Program-made: the position numbers and the translations under genes
Notes under the pieces: model-generated
Databases searched by the model: none
What the model saw: only the letters and a program-made list of their open reading frames with translations
What the model was told of the DNA's origin: nothing
DNA from: Eubacterium sp. CAG:248
Lineage (GTDB): Bacteria; Bacillota; Clostridia; Lachnospirales; Lachnospiraceae
Reading direction: 5' to 3'
DNA: 47,027 nucleotides
NCBI GenBank assembly: GCA_000436475.1
Contig: FR886216.1
Coordinates: forward strand, 1-47,027
Shown: positions 1 to 8,436 of the stretch, in pieces
Position numbering within the stretch: position 1 is the stretch's first letter
Layout: each line of letters starts with the position of its first letter

Positions 1-62
1 TTAAACTGACTTTCCTCACTTATTCTTGTTCCGAAGCCACCGGCTAAAAGTACTACTTTCAT
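1..62 (-). CDS. rfbF: Glucose-1-phosphate cytidylyltransferase, N-terminus (cut by window edge)
   Basis: Only the first 20 codons are in the window. They read MKVVLLAGGFGTRISEESQF, the N-terminal nucleotide-binding signature (AGGxGTR then SEES) of RfbF/DdhA, which makes CDP-glucose from CTP and glucose-1-phosphate. A strong GGAGGAG ribosome binding site lies just upstream. It is the fourth gene after manC, gmd and rmd on the same strand, so the locus probably continues into a CDP-glucose / CDP-3,6-dideoxyhexose pathway outside the window. The family call rests on the motif only; other sugar nucleotidyltransferases share AGGxGTR, but the SEES extension is typical of RfbF. Confidence 0.8.
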   Translation of the reverse strand, partial: MKVVLLAGGFGTRISEESQF

Positions 63-110
63 TCTTCTCCTCCAGTCTATTCATATATTTAATATCTCTT
101 TGGCACTTTA

Positions 111-1049
111 TTAATCAACACTTCTCCAATATTCAAGTGTTTCTTTAAGAGTCTGTTTTAATGAAATGACCGGCTGCCAACCAACTTCTTTCCTAATCTT
201 ATCTATATCAGGCTCTATAATCGGAACATCAACAGGACGAAGCTTTTTTTCATCAATTTTAACTTCAATATCTCTGTCTGACATTGCTATAATCTCGTCA
301 AGTATCTGTCTGATTTCAATGGCATGTCCTGTTCCAACATTGTATGTTTCTCCACGTCTGCCATTTTTAACAAGAAGTGCATAAGCCTTTACAACATCCC
401 TTACATCTGTGAAATCACGTTTTGCACTTAAATTTCCAACATATATTACTGGTTCCTGTTTTCCTTTTTCTATATCTGCAACCTGCTTACAGAAATCAGC
501 AACCACAAACATAGGTGTCTGGTTTGGTCCAATATGATTAAATGCCCTTACCATCATAACATCAAGTCCATATGCATCTGAATATATCTTTCCTAACATA
601 TTCTGACATGACTTTGTTGCTGCATATATATTTCCAGGTCTTAACACATTATCTTCTATGATAGGACATTCATCTTTCTTTATATGTCCATATTCCTCAC
701 CTGAACCTATAAGAAGCACTCTTGGCTTTTTATCTGCATCCTTTACCGCTTCTAATAAATTCACACAACCCTTTATGTTTACATCTACTGTCAGTGTAGG
801 ATTCTTCCATGAATAAGCAACCGAAGACTGGGCTGCAAGATGGAATAAATAATCTGGTTTTTCCTCACTAAGAAGCTCTGATATCTGATCCTTATCCAGA
901 ATATCCAGATTCCTTACAACTGCTGAATCTATTGTAAGAGTTTCTTTCTCCGTCTTGGTAACTGTCACATCATATCCAAGATCTTTAGTTAAGTGTCTTA
1001 CGAGATATGGTCCGACAAATCCACCCCCGCCAACTACTAATGCCTTCAT
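111..1049 (-). CDS. rmd: GDP-4-dehydro-6-deoxy-D-mannose reductase (GDP-D-rhamnose forming)
   Basis: 312-residue short-chain dehydrogenase/reductase of the extended type. It begins with the NAD(P)-binding GGGGFVGPYL motif, has the GSGEEYG segment and the catalytic Tyr-Lys pair in YAATKSCQNM, then RAFNHIGPNQ, which is characteristic of the RMD family. RMD reduces the GDP-4-keto-6-deoxymannose made by Gmd to GDP-D-rhamnose. The gene follows gmd after about 80 bases, so pathway and order agree. A GDP-6-deoxy-D-talose or related C4 reductase cannot be excluded from sequence alone. The cytosolic product would feed glycosyltransferases of the same locus. Confidence 0.8.
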   Translation of the reverse strand: MKALVVGGGGFVGPYLVRHLTKDLGYDVTVTKTEKETLTIDSAVVRNLDILDKDQISELLSEEKPDYLFHLAAQSSVAYSWKNPTLTVDVNIKGCVNLLEAVKDADKKPRVLLIGSGEEYGHIKKDECPIIEDNVLRPGNIYAATKSCQNMLGKIYSDAYGLDVMMVRAFNHIGPNQTPMFVVADFCKQVADIEKGKQEPVIYVGNLSAKRDFTDVRDVVKAYALLVKNGRRGETYNVGTGHAIEIRQILDEIIAMSDRDIEVKIDEKKLRPVDVPIIEPDIDKIRKEVGWQPVISLKQTLKETLEYWRSVD

Positions 1050-1132
1050 TAACTACCTCTCTTCTGCTACATTAAATATTGTCAGGACAGATTAATCATT
1101 CTCTGCCCTGACTATAAACATCATTATATTTA

Positions 1133-2158
1133 TTAATTATTAGCAGCTTCTTTCTTAACAAGTTCAAGATCATTCTTAACCATTCTTTCAACTAATTCCT
1201 GGAATGATATTTCTCTCTTCCATCCAAGCTTTGACTCTGCCTTAGCTGGATTACCAATAAGAAGTTCAACTTCTGCTGGTCTGAAGAAATCTGGATTAAC
1301 CTTAAGTACAACCTTGCCTGTTGCCTTATCCTTTGCTATTTCATTAACACCTTCACCCTCAAACTCAACTTCGATTCCTGCTGCTGCAAATGCTGTCTTA
1401 GCGAATTCTCTTACTGTTCTTGTCTCATTAGTAGCAATTACATAATCATCTGGCTCATCCTGCTGTAAAAGTAACCACATAGCCCTAACATAATCCTTTG
1501 AGTGACCCCAGTCTCTCTTTGCATCAAGATTACCAAGTTCTACACAATCCTGAAGTCCTAACTTAATACGTGCTACAGCATTAGTAATCTTTCTTGTAAC
1601 GAACTCTTTTCCTCTTCTTTCTGATTCATGGTTGAAAAGGATTCCTGAACAAGCATACATATTGTAGCTTTCTCTATAGTTCTTTGTTATCCAATGTCCG
1701 TAAAGCTTAGCAACTCCGTATGGGCTTCTTGGATAGAAAGGTGTATCCTCTGTCTGAGGTATAGCCTGAACCTTACCGAACATCTCTGATGTTGAAGCCT
1801 GGTAGAATCTACACTCTGGCTTTACGATTCTTATAGCTTCAAGCATGTTAGTAACACCAATAGCATCAATATCAGCTGTTGTACATGGTGTATCCCATGA
1901 TGTTGCAACAAATGATTGCGCTGCAAGATTATATACTTCATCTGCCTGTGATATCTTCATTGCTGATATAAGTGATACTATATCCTGCATATCTGCGTAG
2001 ATAAAGTGAATCTTATCCTTGATATGATCTACGTTTCCGTAATCCACAACACTCTTTCTTCTCATAAGACCATATACATTATAGCCCTTTTCAAGAAGAA
2101 GCTCTGCTAAATATGAACCATCCTGTCCTGTTATACCTGTAATTAATGCGTTTTTCAT
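1133..2158 (-). CDS. gmd: GDP-mannose 4,6-dehydratase
   Basis: 341 residues, normal Gmd length. The N-terminus carries the Rossmann motif GITGQDGSYLAELL, followed by STSEMFG, the catalytic YGVAK motif with downstream HWITKNYRESY, and NHESERRGKEFVTRKI, all diagnostic of Gmd. It converts GDP-D-mannose to GDP-4-keto-6-deoxy-D-mannose, the precursor of GDP-rhamnose, GDP-fucose and perosamine. It lies between manC (its substrate supplier) and the RMD-type reductase. The start is preceded by a GGAG site within GAAATGGAGATTA, a short form of the ribosome-binding-site context seen at many genes here. Confidence 0.93.
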   Translation of the reverse strand: MKNALITGITGQDGSYLAELLLEKGYNVYGLMRRKSVVDYGNVDHIKDKIHFIYADMQDIVSLISAMKISQADEVYNLAAQSFVATSWDTPCTTADIDAIGVTNMLEAIRIVKPECRFYQASTSEMFGKVQAIPQTEDTPFYPRSPYGVAKLYGHWITKNYRESYNMYACSGILFNHESERRGKEFVTRKITNAVARIKLGLQDCVELGNLDAKRDWGHSKDYVRAMWLLLQQDEPDDYVIATNETRTVREFAKTAFAAAGIEVEFEGEGVNEIAKDKATGKVVLKVNPDFFRPAEVELLIGNPAKAESKLGWKREISFQELVERMVKNDLELVKKEAANN

Positions 2159-2320
2159 AATTAATCTCCATTTCTATAAATAAAAATATACGCTTTAAAC
2201 TCGCACAAAACACCTTACCACAAAATCATATTACCTGTGTCTGGCATATTGCAAGTATTTTCACGAAAGCTAAATTAACTTTTATAGTTTCCACACTTAA
2301 ATCATTATATATTTACCAAA

Positions 2321-3391
2321 TTATAAATACTGATTCTTTCCCTCTTCTCTAAGCTTAGCAAGTACTTTCTTTATCTCACCTGCGTTCTCCTTAGTAGAAA
2401 TGAGTGTAGCATCCTTAGTATCAACAACTATCATGTCTCTTAATCCTACAGTTGCGATAAGCTTGTCTGCACCTTCAATAACACAGTTCTGTGTATTGAC
2501 TGTAACAACATTGCCATTCACAACATTACCTTCTGAATCATTTTCTTTGATTCTTCCTACTGCAAGCCATGAGCCAACATCATCCCAGCCAAAATTACCA
2601 GCAAGCGTGTATATATCAGAAGCCTTCTCCATGATACCATAGTCAACTGACTGTGATTCAAGATTAGGGAATTCCTTTTCAAGAGTATTCTGATAATCTG
2701 CTGTACCAACTGATGCTTTGATCTTTAATAATCCTTCATATGTTGAAGTCATATACTTCTTAAAGCATGAAAGTATAGTCGATACCTTCCATACAAACAT
2801 ACCTGAGTTCCAAAGATAAGAACCATCTGCAAGATATGCCTTAGCTGTATCAAGATCTGGCTTTTCTACGAACTTCTCTACTGAAAAGCTCTCACCCTCT
2901 TTATTATCCTTGTTATACTTTATATAACCATAACCTGTTTCTGGGTAATTAGGTGTAATACCAACAGTTACAAGGTTCTCACCCTTCTCTGCTATATCAC
3001 ATGCATTAACAAATGTATCCTTAAATATATCATTGTGCTTTATAAGATGGTCTGATGGAAGAACTATCATAACCGCATCATCATACTTGCTTGCCACATG
3101 AACTGCACCAAGTCCTATACATGGAGCTGTATTTCTTCCAATAGGCTCACATAAAATATTCTCCTCAGGAAGACCTGGAAGCTGCTGCTTTACAAGTTCC
3201 TTATAATTAGCATTCGTTGCAATATATACGTCCTTAATATCAACTAATGGACTGATTCTCTCAACCGTAAGCTGAATCATTGTCTTTCCATCATCTGTTA
3301 ATGATAAAAACTGCTTAGGAAGGTTAACTCTGCTTCTTGGCCAGAATCTTTCCCCTTTTCCACCTGCCATTATTAACGCTGTTTTCTTCAT
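2321..3391 (-). CDS. manC: Mannose-1-phosphate guanylyltransferase
   Basis: 356-residue GTP:mannose-1-phosphate guanylyltransferase making GDP-mannose. The nucleotide-binding signature AGGKGERFWPRSR is at the N-terminus, FVEKPD (sugar-phosphate loop) near the middle, and a left-handed beta-helix-like C-terminus of about 70 residues. There is no phosphomannose isomerase domain, so this is the short monofunctional type. I use the ATG at 3391 (MKKTALIMAGG) rather than an upstream in-frame start because the GAGG site lies 6-9 bases ahead of it. It is the first gene of the manC-gmd-rmd-rfbF unit, behind a perfect consensus promoter and a long structured leader. Confidence 0.9.
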   Translation of the reverse strand: MKKTALIMAGGKGERFWPRSRVNLPKQFLSLTDDGKTMIQLTVERISPLVDIKDVYIATNANYKELVKQQLPGLPEENILCEPIGRNTAPCIGLGAVHVASKYDDAVMIVLPSDHLIKHNDIFKDTFVNACDIAEKGENLVTVGITPNYPETGYGYIKYNKDNKEGESFSVEKFVEKPDLDTAKAYLADGSYLWNSGMFVWKVSTILSCFKKYMTSTYEGLLKIKASVGTADYQNTLEKEFPNLESQSVDYGIMEKASDIYTLAGNFGWDDVGSWLAVGRIKENDSEGNVVNGNVVTVNTQNCVIEGADKLIATVGLRDMIVVDTKDATLISTKENAGEIKKVLAKLREEGKNQYL

Positions 3392-3432
3392 GATATACCT
3401 CATTTCTTATATAAATAAATATATTAATTGCC

Positions 3433-3500
3433 ATTTCTGCGCACCTTTTGTGCATATCGAGTTTGTATCAAATATATGTAGACTTCACACATATACGCTG
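3433..3500 (-). other. Repeated structured leader element, copy at manC
   Basis: Read on the minus strand this holds an AU-rich hairpin (ATATGT...ACATAT), then ACAAACTCGATATGC and a hairpin TGCAC-AAAAG-GTGCG, followed by CAGAAATGG. The block ACTCGATATGC and the TGCRCA hairpin are shared with copies before the genes starting at 25471, 31288 and 46484. Here the element lies about 45 bases upstream of the real ribosome binding site. The transcript predicted from the consensus promoter would begin almost at the element's first base, so it is expected to form the 5' end of the mRNA. Confidence 0.6.
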
Positions 3501-3504
3501 GAAA

Positions 3505-3533
3505 ATTATATCTCATACTGCACATTTTGTCAA
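3505..3533 (-). promoter_or_regulatory. Consensus sigma-A promoter of the manC-gmd-rmd-rfbF unit
   Basis: On the minus strand TTGACA (3533-3528) and TATAAT (3510-3505) are separated by exactly 17 bases, a perfect vegetative consensus. Initiation would fall near 3498, giving a leader of about 107 bases before the manC ATG. Confidence 0.85.
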
Positions 3534-3572
3534 TTAAACCGGCTCAAACGGTATTATAAACAACACAAAATT

Positions 3573-3615
3573 ATAAAAGCTGTAATTCATTTTACACATA
3601 AACTACAGCTTTTAT
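3573..3615 (-). terminator. Terminator after the choline-kinase fusion gene
   Basis: A 12-bp perfect inverted repeat, ATAAAAGCTGTA (3573-3584) and TACAGCTTTTAT (3604-3615), lies just beyond the stop codon of the gene ending at 3632. On the minus strand the 3' arm ends in UUUUAU followed by AAUUUUG. It separates the lic-like unit from the manC promoter. Confidence 0.65.
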
Positions 3616-3631
3616 CATTAACAAATATTTT

Positions 3632-5410
3632 TTAATTATTCAAAAGATAATCAGAGTATATTTCTGCCATTTTGCGCCAATTAATTAAAGCTTCTCCTAT
3701 ATTGGCACCACACAGCTCGCGATAAATTGCCCATACAAACCAATAATATGCTATTATTGCAACATAGGCCATGTAATGAAATCTTGTTTTCTCACTATAT
3801 TCTTCCTGAAGATACTCTTTTATAAATTCTTCTGCCTTATCAAAATCATACATTGCATCTACAATATAATAACCTACATCAATTCCAGGATCTGAATATC
3901 CACCATACTCCCAGTCAATAAGTATAACACTTCCATCTGGTTTTATCATCCAATTAGGTTTATATGTATCACCATGACAAAAGCATTTATCTACTCCATC
4001 GCCAAGTGTCATATTATAAAGCTTTTCTATCTTTAATTTTAACTGTTCATATTCTTTAAAGCAATCGGAATCTTTTTTCTTAATCAAAGCTTCCATCTCA
4101 AGAGCATCTTCCCATGGTTTCATACCATAATCAACTTTAATATCTGCCTTATGCAATTTTCTTAACACTGAAAGTATCTTTTTAGAATCTTCAAAAGAAT
4201 TATAGTCTGGTTCACGGAATTCTGGTATAAATACAGAAATTTTCCATCCTTCATTCACATCTGCATATATATATGTTGGATCAATTCCTATTTTTTTAGC
4301 TAGAATAAGTGATTTTTTTTCATTTTTTCTATTAATTATACTTTCTGTTCCATCACCTGGATGCCTGTATATATAATCCACTCCATCAATCTTGAATATG
4401 AAAGATATATTAGTCATACCTTCACTTACATTTCTAAAGTCAACTATATCTTCTTCATCGCATCTGAATACAAGCTTAATATTTCTTATTATTTCACTAT
4501 GTGTATAACCTAAATATTGCGAATCAAACTTTCTTAACTCTTCAAAATAATCAAATTCAAATATATTTCCTTTTTTATACTCTCTCACATACATTGATGG
4601 TAAATCAGAAAGCTTATCTTTTAAAAGGATTTCCCAATAAGAATTATTATATTTTCCATCATCTCTGATATCTTCCATTACATTAATAAATGAATCAGAA
4701 AACTCTTTTTTCCAAAATGAATGTCCCATAAGAATATAACCATTATCTATTGGTTTATTATCCATGCAGACTATTTTACCATCTGAGTCGACATCAGCAT
4801 ATATCTCTTCAGTAATAAGATTTCCACGATAACCTGAGTAATATGTAATATACTCATATTGATTAAATGGATTCTCTATATAGTAACTGTCACTTACACA
4901 TATGTATGTATTCTTTAATTCTTCTTTTGCAAGATACAGGCTTTCTATATTATTCTTAATATTAAATGAATCATTAATAATAAGTTTAACGCCATACTTA
5001 TCCTCGAGATAAAAAAACATTTCCTTCTTATATCCAAGAACTATCGTAATATTCTTAATTCCTGCATTTTGAAGTTGTTCTATCTGTCTTTCAATCAGCT
5101 TTTCTCCCCTTACTTCAAACAAACCTTTCGGCTGTTCCAGTGATAAAGGAATAAATCTTGTTGATGAACCAGCTGCAAGAATAACTGCATTATTAACCTT
5201 ATATGGCTCTAAAGCTTTAATACCTAATTCAGTAAGACATCCACTCTCTTTATCAATATATCCTGCATGAACTAATCTGTTATATGCTCTGGTATCAGAT
5301 AAGGCTCTGACACAATCTAATGCATACGAACAATCCGCACGGCCTATACTTCCGTTATATAAACTGTTCAATATATAAAATTCATTCTTTTTCACAGTGA
5401 ATACCTCCAA
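3632..5410 (-). CDS. Winged-helix / nucleotidyltransferase / choline-kinase-like fusion protein (LicC-LicA type)
   Basis: 592 residues in three parts. Residues 1 to about 75 resemble a (degenerate) winged-helix domain. About 75-290 form a sugar/choline nucleotidyltransferase with AAGSSTRFIPLSLEQPKG, as in CTP:phosphocholine cytidylyltransferase LicC. About 320-590 form an aminoglycoside-phosphotransferase/choline-kinase fold with CFCHGDTYKPNW (catalytic HGD..N) and ILIDWEYGG (metal-binding Asp). One polypeptide could therefore phosphorylate choline (or another amino alcohol) and activate it as the CDP derivative. It follows a shorter paralogue and an APC permease, and a LicD-type transferase lies at 17369, completing a lic-like phospho-decoration route. 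Substrate identity is inferred. Confidence 0.8.
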   Translation of the reverse strand: MEVFTVKKNEFYILNSLYNGSIGRADCSYALDCVRALSDTRAYNRLVHAGYIDKESGCLTELGIKALEPYKVNNAVILAAGSSTRFIPLSLEQPKGLFEVRGEKLIERQIEQLQNAGIKNITIVLGYKKEMFFYLEDKYGVKLIINDSFNIKNNIESLYLAKEELKNTYICVSDSYYIENPFNQYEYITYYSGYRGNLITEEIYADVDSDGKIVCMDNKPIDNGYILMGHSFWKKEFSDSFINVMEDIRDDGKYNNSYWEILLKDKLSDLPSMYVREYKKGNIFEFDYFEELRKFDSQYLGYTHSEIIRNIKLVFRCDEEDIVDFRNVSEGMTNISFIFKIDGVDYIYRHPGDGTESIINRKNEKKSLILAKKIGIDPTYIYADVNEGWKISVFIPEFREPDYNSFEDSKKILSVLRKLHKADIKVDYGMKPWEDALEMEALIKKKDSDCFKEYEQLKLKIEKLYNMTLGDGVDKCFCHGDTYKPNWMIKPDGSVILIDWEYGGYSDPGIDVGYYIVDAMYDFDKAEEFIKEYLQEEYSEKTRFHYMAYVAIIAYYWFVWAIYRELCGANIGEALINWRKMAEIYSDYLLNN

Positions 5411-5423
5411 TGTAATTCAACTT

Positions 5424-6341
5424 TTATTCCTGTCCCGGATAATCTTTATATGAAGGATCCAGCTGCACAAGTTCATAGAAATTATCTATTTCCATTATAT
5501 CTGACTTCTCACATGGTCTTACTTCAACATTATATCTTTCTTTGCGTAATACCAATGGTATAAATTCCCAGAAATAATCCTTACCATCTTGTTCCTCTTC
5601 ATACACCTGTTTAAAATCATTTCGTAATTTTTTACTATCATCTTTATTCCAATATGATATACCATAATAATTAAAACAAAACGTATTACCTTTTTTATAA
5701 TCAGTTATATAACCGTTATCAAGTTTATAACTCCAATCATCTGTTTCTATTGAGAATGATCCAAGAATGTTACTGCTATACTGATACTTACTAATTATAT
5801 CCGGATTAGATATATATAAGTCTGCCTCACATAAATAACATTCATCAACATTCTCAAGAGCAGCCATAGCTGATGATATATTGTTTGTTTTATCATACAC
5901 ATCATTATCAACAAACTTAATAAAAGGATATTTATCAGTAATTTCATCAAATTTTTCTTTCTTGTATCCTCTTACCAGAGTTATATCTTTTATTCCGACT
6001 GATACTAATGCATCTAAAAGTGTATCTATTATTCTCACGCCATTGACTTTAACCATTGGTTTTGGCCTGTCCAGTGTTACCGGAACCATTCTTGAACCAA
6101 AACCAGCAGCCATTATAACCGCCCTTTTTACTCTATATGGCTCAAGCATATCAAGACCTTTAGCTGTAATTTCTAACAGGTTTTCATCTCTTAATATTGC
6201 ACCTATATTGGTCAACTCATCAAGTGCCTTACTAACCTCAGTACCTGATATTTTTAATTTATCTGAAAGTGTTCTGATTGCATAAACATTCTTTCCATTT
6301 TTTTCAAGAAATGCAAGAACTTCAAACTGATAACGATTCAT
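5424..6341 (-). CDS. Winged-helix / LicC-like nucleotidyltransferase
   Basis: 305 residues. An N-terminal winged-helix domain (residues 1 to about 75; IRTLSDKLKISGTEVSKALD reads as the helix-turn-helix) is followed by a nucleotidyltransferase domain with AAGFGSRMVPVTLDRPKPMV, the LicC-type pyrophosphorylase signature. It is a paralogue of the first two domains of the next gene and probably activates phosphocholine or a related phosphoalcohol to a CDP form. A DNA-binding domain on a biosynthetic enzyme suggests autoregulation or a regulatory role, which is inference. The ATG at 6341 is chosen because AGGATT sits just in front; an upstream in-frame extension would run through the ribosome binding site. 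Confidence 0.75.
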   Translation of the reverse strand: MNRYQFEVLAFLEKNGKNVYAIRTLSDKLKISGTEVSKALDELTNIGAILRDENLLEITAKGLDMLEPYRVKRAVIMAAGFGSRMVPVTLDRPKPMVKVNGVRIIDTLLDALVSVGIKDITLVRGYKKEKFDEITDKYPFIKFVDNDVYDKTNNISSAMAALENVDECYLCEADLYISNPDIISKYQYSSNILGSFSIETDDWSYKLDNGYITDYKKGNTFCFNYYGISYWNKDDSKKLRNDFKQVYEEEQDGKDYFWEFIPLVLRKERYNVEVRPCEKSDIMEIDNFYELVQLDPSYKDYPGQE

Positions 6342-6380
6342 AATAATCCTCATTTCTGTACACACTATTTTACATATAAC

Positions 6381-7856
6381 TTATTTAACTATCATAGGTA
6401 TGATATATATGCCCAATGCTATACATGTAACTATAATTGTACATACTTTCCAAATATTGTATTGTTTATCCATCTTCTTTTTTGTTTCTTCATCTGGTTC
6501 TTCAATAATACCGATTTCTTCTTCAATAGATGGCATCTTAAATTCTTTTTTATGTGAATATAAATAATAGAATATTATACATGCAACCGTTATTATTCCA
6601 GATGTAAGAAGTGCCATTTTGTCTGCGAATATAAGCATAAAAACATATAAAACTATAGTAACGACACATCCAACAACCCCAAGTGGTGCCTTATATGGTC
6701 TTTTCATATCAGGATATTTTTTCTTAAGACCTATATATGATAAGCATCCAATCATATAACATATAGCCAGTGAAATAAGCGAAACAGAGGCTATATAGTC
6801 AATAGATCCTGTAGCAATTAATATGAAATTAATTACTCCAACTGCAATTACTGCTATATAAGGTGTCTTATACTTTGGATGAATCTTACCAAGGAATTTA
6901 GGCAATGCTCCATCCTCGGCCATAGTATATATATATCTCGCTGGTGCAGCAATTCCTGGATTAATTGTAGATAAATCACCACCGAATGCTATTCCTATAC
7001 AAAGCAAAATTATAGGGAAACCTATTAATCCTACTGCCTTTAACCCTTCCGCATATGGTGCATTAGCCACTGCAAGCACACCGTAAAACTCTTTTGGTAC
7101 AAGACCAACTAAAAACCACTGGAATAATGCATTAAGTGCAAATACCATAAATACAGAAATTTTCAATGCTCTTGGTAATGTATACTGTGGATATTTAGTC
7201 TCTGCACCCATTGAAACACATGTTTCAAAACCAGTATAACACCACCATACAAGACCAAATATATACATCATTTCATTAAAAGGTGGTAATGAATTCATAG
7301 CAATTCCACCAAAATATTCGAGATGTACCTTAGGAATCATATATAAAAACCAACACACTGAACATCCCCAGAAGAAAAACATAAATGCTGTCTGTGCTTT
7401 TCCAGACTGCTCAATCCCCCTGAAATTCAATACAAGAAATACTGCAACAAGAATAATGGCAATAATTCTTGAATCCAACCATACTATATCAACTCCAAGC
7501 TGATCAAGTAATATTTTAAAATAATTAGCAAATGCTAAGGTTTCACCAGCTCCTATAGCAACTACCGATACTATATAATGCCATCCAGCAAGATTAGCCC
7601 ATATTCTGTTTAATCCTCTTTTAGCATAATTATAAGTTCCTCCCGCACATGGAAGCGCTGCTGACATTTCACCATAGATAAGACATGGCCATATTGATAT
7701 TAATAGTGCTATAAATGTAAATGCTATAATCCATGAGCCTACACTTCCTATCTGTGCTGAACCACACGTAAATAATCCAACTCCAACTACCGTTCCTATA
7801 GTCATACTAATTGCTTCTTTTAACCCAAGAGCCCTGACCAATTTGTTATCTCCCAT
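6381..7856 (-). CDS. APC-family amino acid/amine permease
   Basis: 491 residues with about 12 hydrophobic segments and the APC signature in the first helix (ISMTIGTVVGVGLFTCGSAQIG). The family imports amino acids, ethanolamine and related amines by secondary transport. It is the first gene of a unit with two LicC-like genes, the second also carrying a choline-kinase domain, so it is a plausible functional stand-in for the choline permease LicB, importing choline or ethanolamine for surface decoration (inference). The start at 7856 (MGDNKLVRAL) has AAAGGAG in front; an in-frame upstream ORF adds a non-APC sequence and is rejected. The C-terminus has a charged cytoplasmic stretch rich in Glu and Lys. 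Confidence 0.8.
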   Translation of the reverse strand: MGDNKLVRALGLKEAISMTIGTVVGVGLFTCGSAQIGSVGSWIIAFTFIALLISIWPCLIYGEMSAALPCAGGTYNYAKRGLNRIWANLAGWHYIVSVVAIGAGETLAFANYFKILLDQLGVDIVWLDSRIIAIILVAVFLVLNFRGIEQSGKAQTAFMFFFWGCSVCWFLYMIPKVHLEYFGGIAMNSLPPFNEMMYIFGLVWWCYTGFETCVSMGAETKYPQYTLPRALKISVFMVFALNALFQWFLVGLVPKEFYGVLAVANAPYAEGLKAVGLIGFPIILLCIGIAFGGDLSTINPGIAAPARYIYTMAEDGALPKFLGKIHPKYKTPYIAVIAVGVINFILIATGSIDYIASVSLISLAICYMIGCLSYIGLKKKYPDMKRPYKAPLGVVGCVVTIVLYVFMLIFADKMALLTSGIITVACIIFYYLYSHKKEFKMPSIEEEIGIIEEPDEETKKKMDKQYNIWKVCTIIVTCIALGIYIIPMIVK

Positions 7857-7953
7857 TGTCTTCTCCTTTTGCTCATTAATATATACAATATCCTTATTAA
7901 AAAATTGTTCAAATATTGTATTGTTCACATAACATTTTAACATTATTATTATA

Positions 7954-7982
7954 TGTATAGTATTAGTAAAGTGAACTGTTAA
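7954..7982 (-). promoter_or_regulatory. Promoter of the permease/lic-like unit
   Basis: Minus-strand TTAACA (7982-7977) and TATACA (7959-7954) spaced by 17 bases, about 100 bases upstream of the permease start. The surrounding spacer 7857-8178 is AT-rich and otherwise holds only the terminator of the preceding unit. Confidence 0.5.
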
Positions 7983-8118
7983 AGTATACATCATCCTATA
8001 TAAAAAGTAAATATTTCTTCATATAATTTTAAGTATTTCTTAACATTCGTAACACATTTTTATGATTTGATAACATGAATATCTATATTTGTTATTTTAC
8101 AAAATACAATAATAATTA

Positions 8119-8157
8119 ATCAAAAAGTCCAAAGTATTACACTCTGGACTTTTTGAT
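8119..8157 (-). terminator. Terminator after the small membrane protein gene
   Basis: Perfect 13-bp inverted repeat ATCAAAAAGTCCA (8119-8131) and TGGACTTTTTGAT (8145-8157) with a 13-base loop. On the minus strand the 3' arm carries UUUUU. It ends the YidC-fusion/sulfatase-fold/small-protein unit. Confidence 0.8.
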
Positions 8158-8178
8158 TCCAAATTATAGAACATACAA

Positions 8179-8403
8179 TTACTTATCTTCAGACTTTGTA
8201 TTAATTATAATATCATCGCCTTCAACTTCTTTGTTTTTGTTTTCATCTATACCAAGCTTATCACTAACCTTTTTCTTTGCCTTTCTCCAATAAATACCTG
8301 CAACAGCACCTATTGCAATTACAACACCTGCAATCGCCTGAATGGCGTATGTCATAACTGATGGATCGAGATACCCACTTACCATATTTGTAAACATTAT
8401 CAT
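8179..8403 (-). CDS. Small single-span membrane protein
   Basis: 74 residues: one hydrophobic segment (IQAIAGVVIAIGAVAGIYW, about residues 22-40), then a Lys-rich stretch (RKAKKKVSDK) and an acidic C-terminal tail, predicting an N-out/C-in anchor. A strong AGGAGG site lies about 6 bases ahead of the ATG at 8403; a second in-frame ATG is two codons later. It sits 33 bases after the sulfatase-fold gene and directly before a terminator, so it is the last gene of that three-gene unit. No enzymatic motif is visible. A role as accessory subunit of the preceding membrane enzymes is a guess. Confidence 0.7.
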   Translation of the reverse strand: MIMFTNMVSGYLDPSVMTYAIQAIAGVVIAIGAVAGIYWRKAKKKVSDKLGIDENKNKEVEGDDIIINTKSEDK

Positions 8404-8436
8404 TTTGATTTTCCTCCTATATTAGATTTATTATTA

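Noticed and set aside
7857..8178. Possible small gene in the gap upstream of the permease
   Set aside because: The in-frame extension lacks a ribosome binding site and any family similarity; the gap holds a promoter and a terminator.
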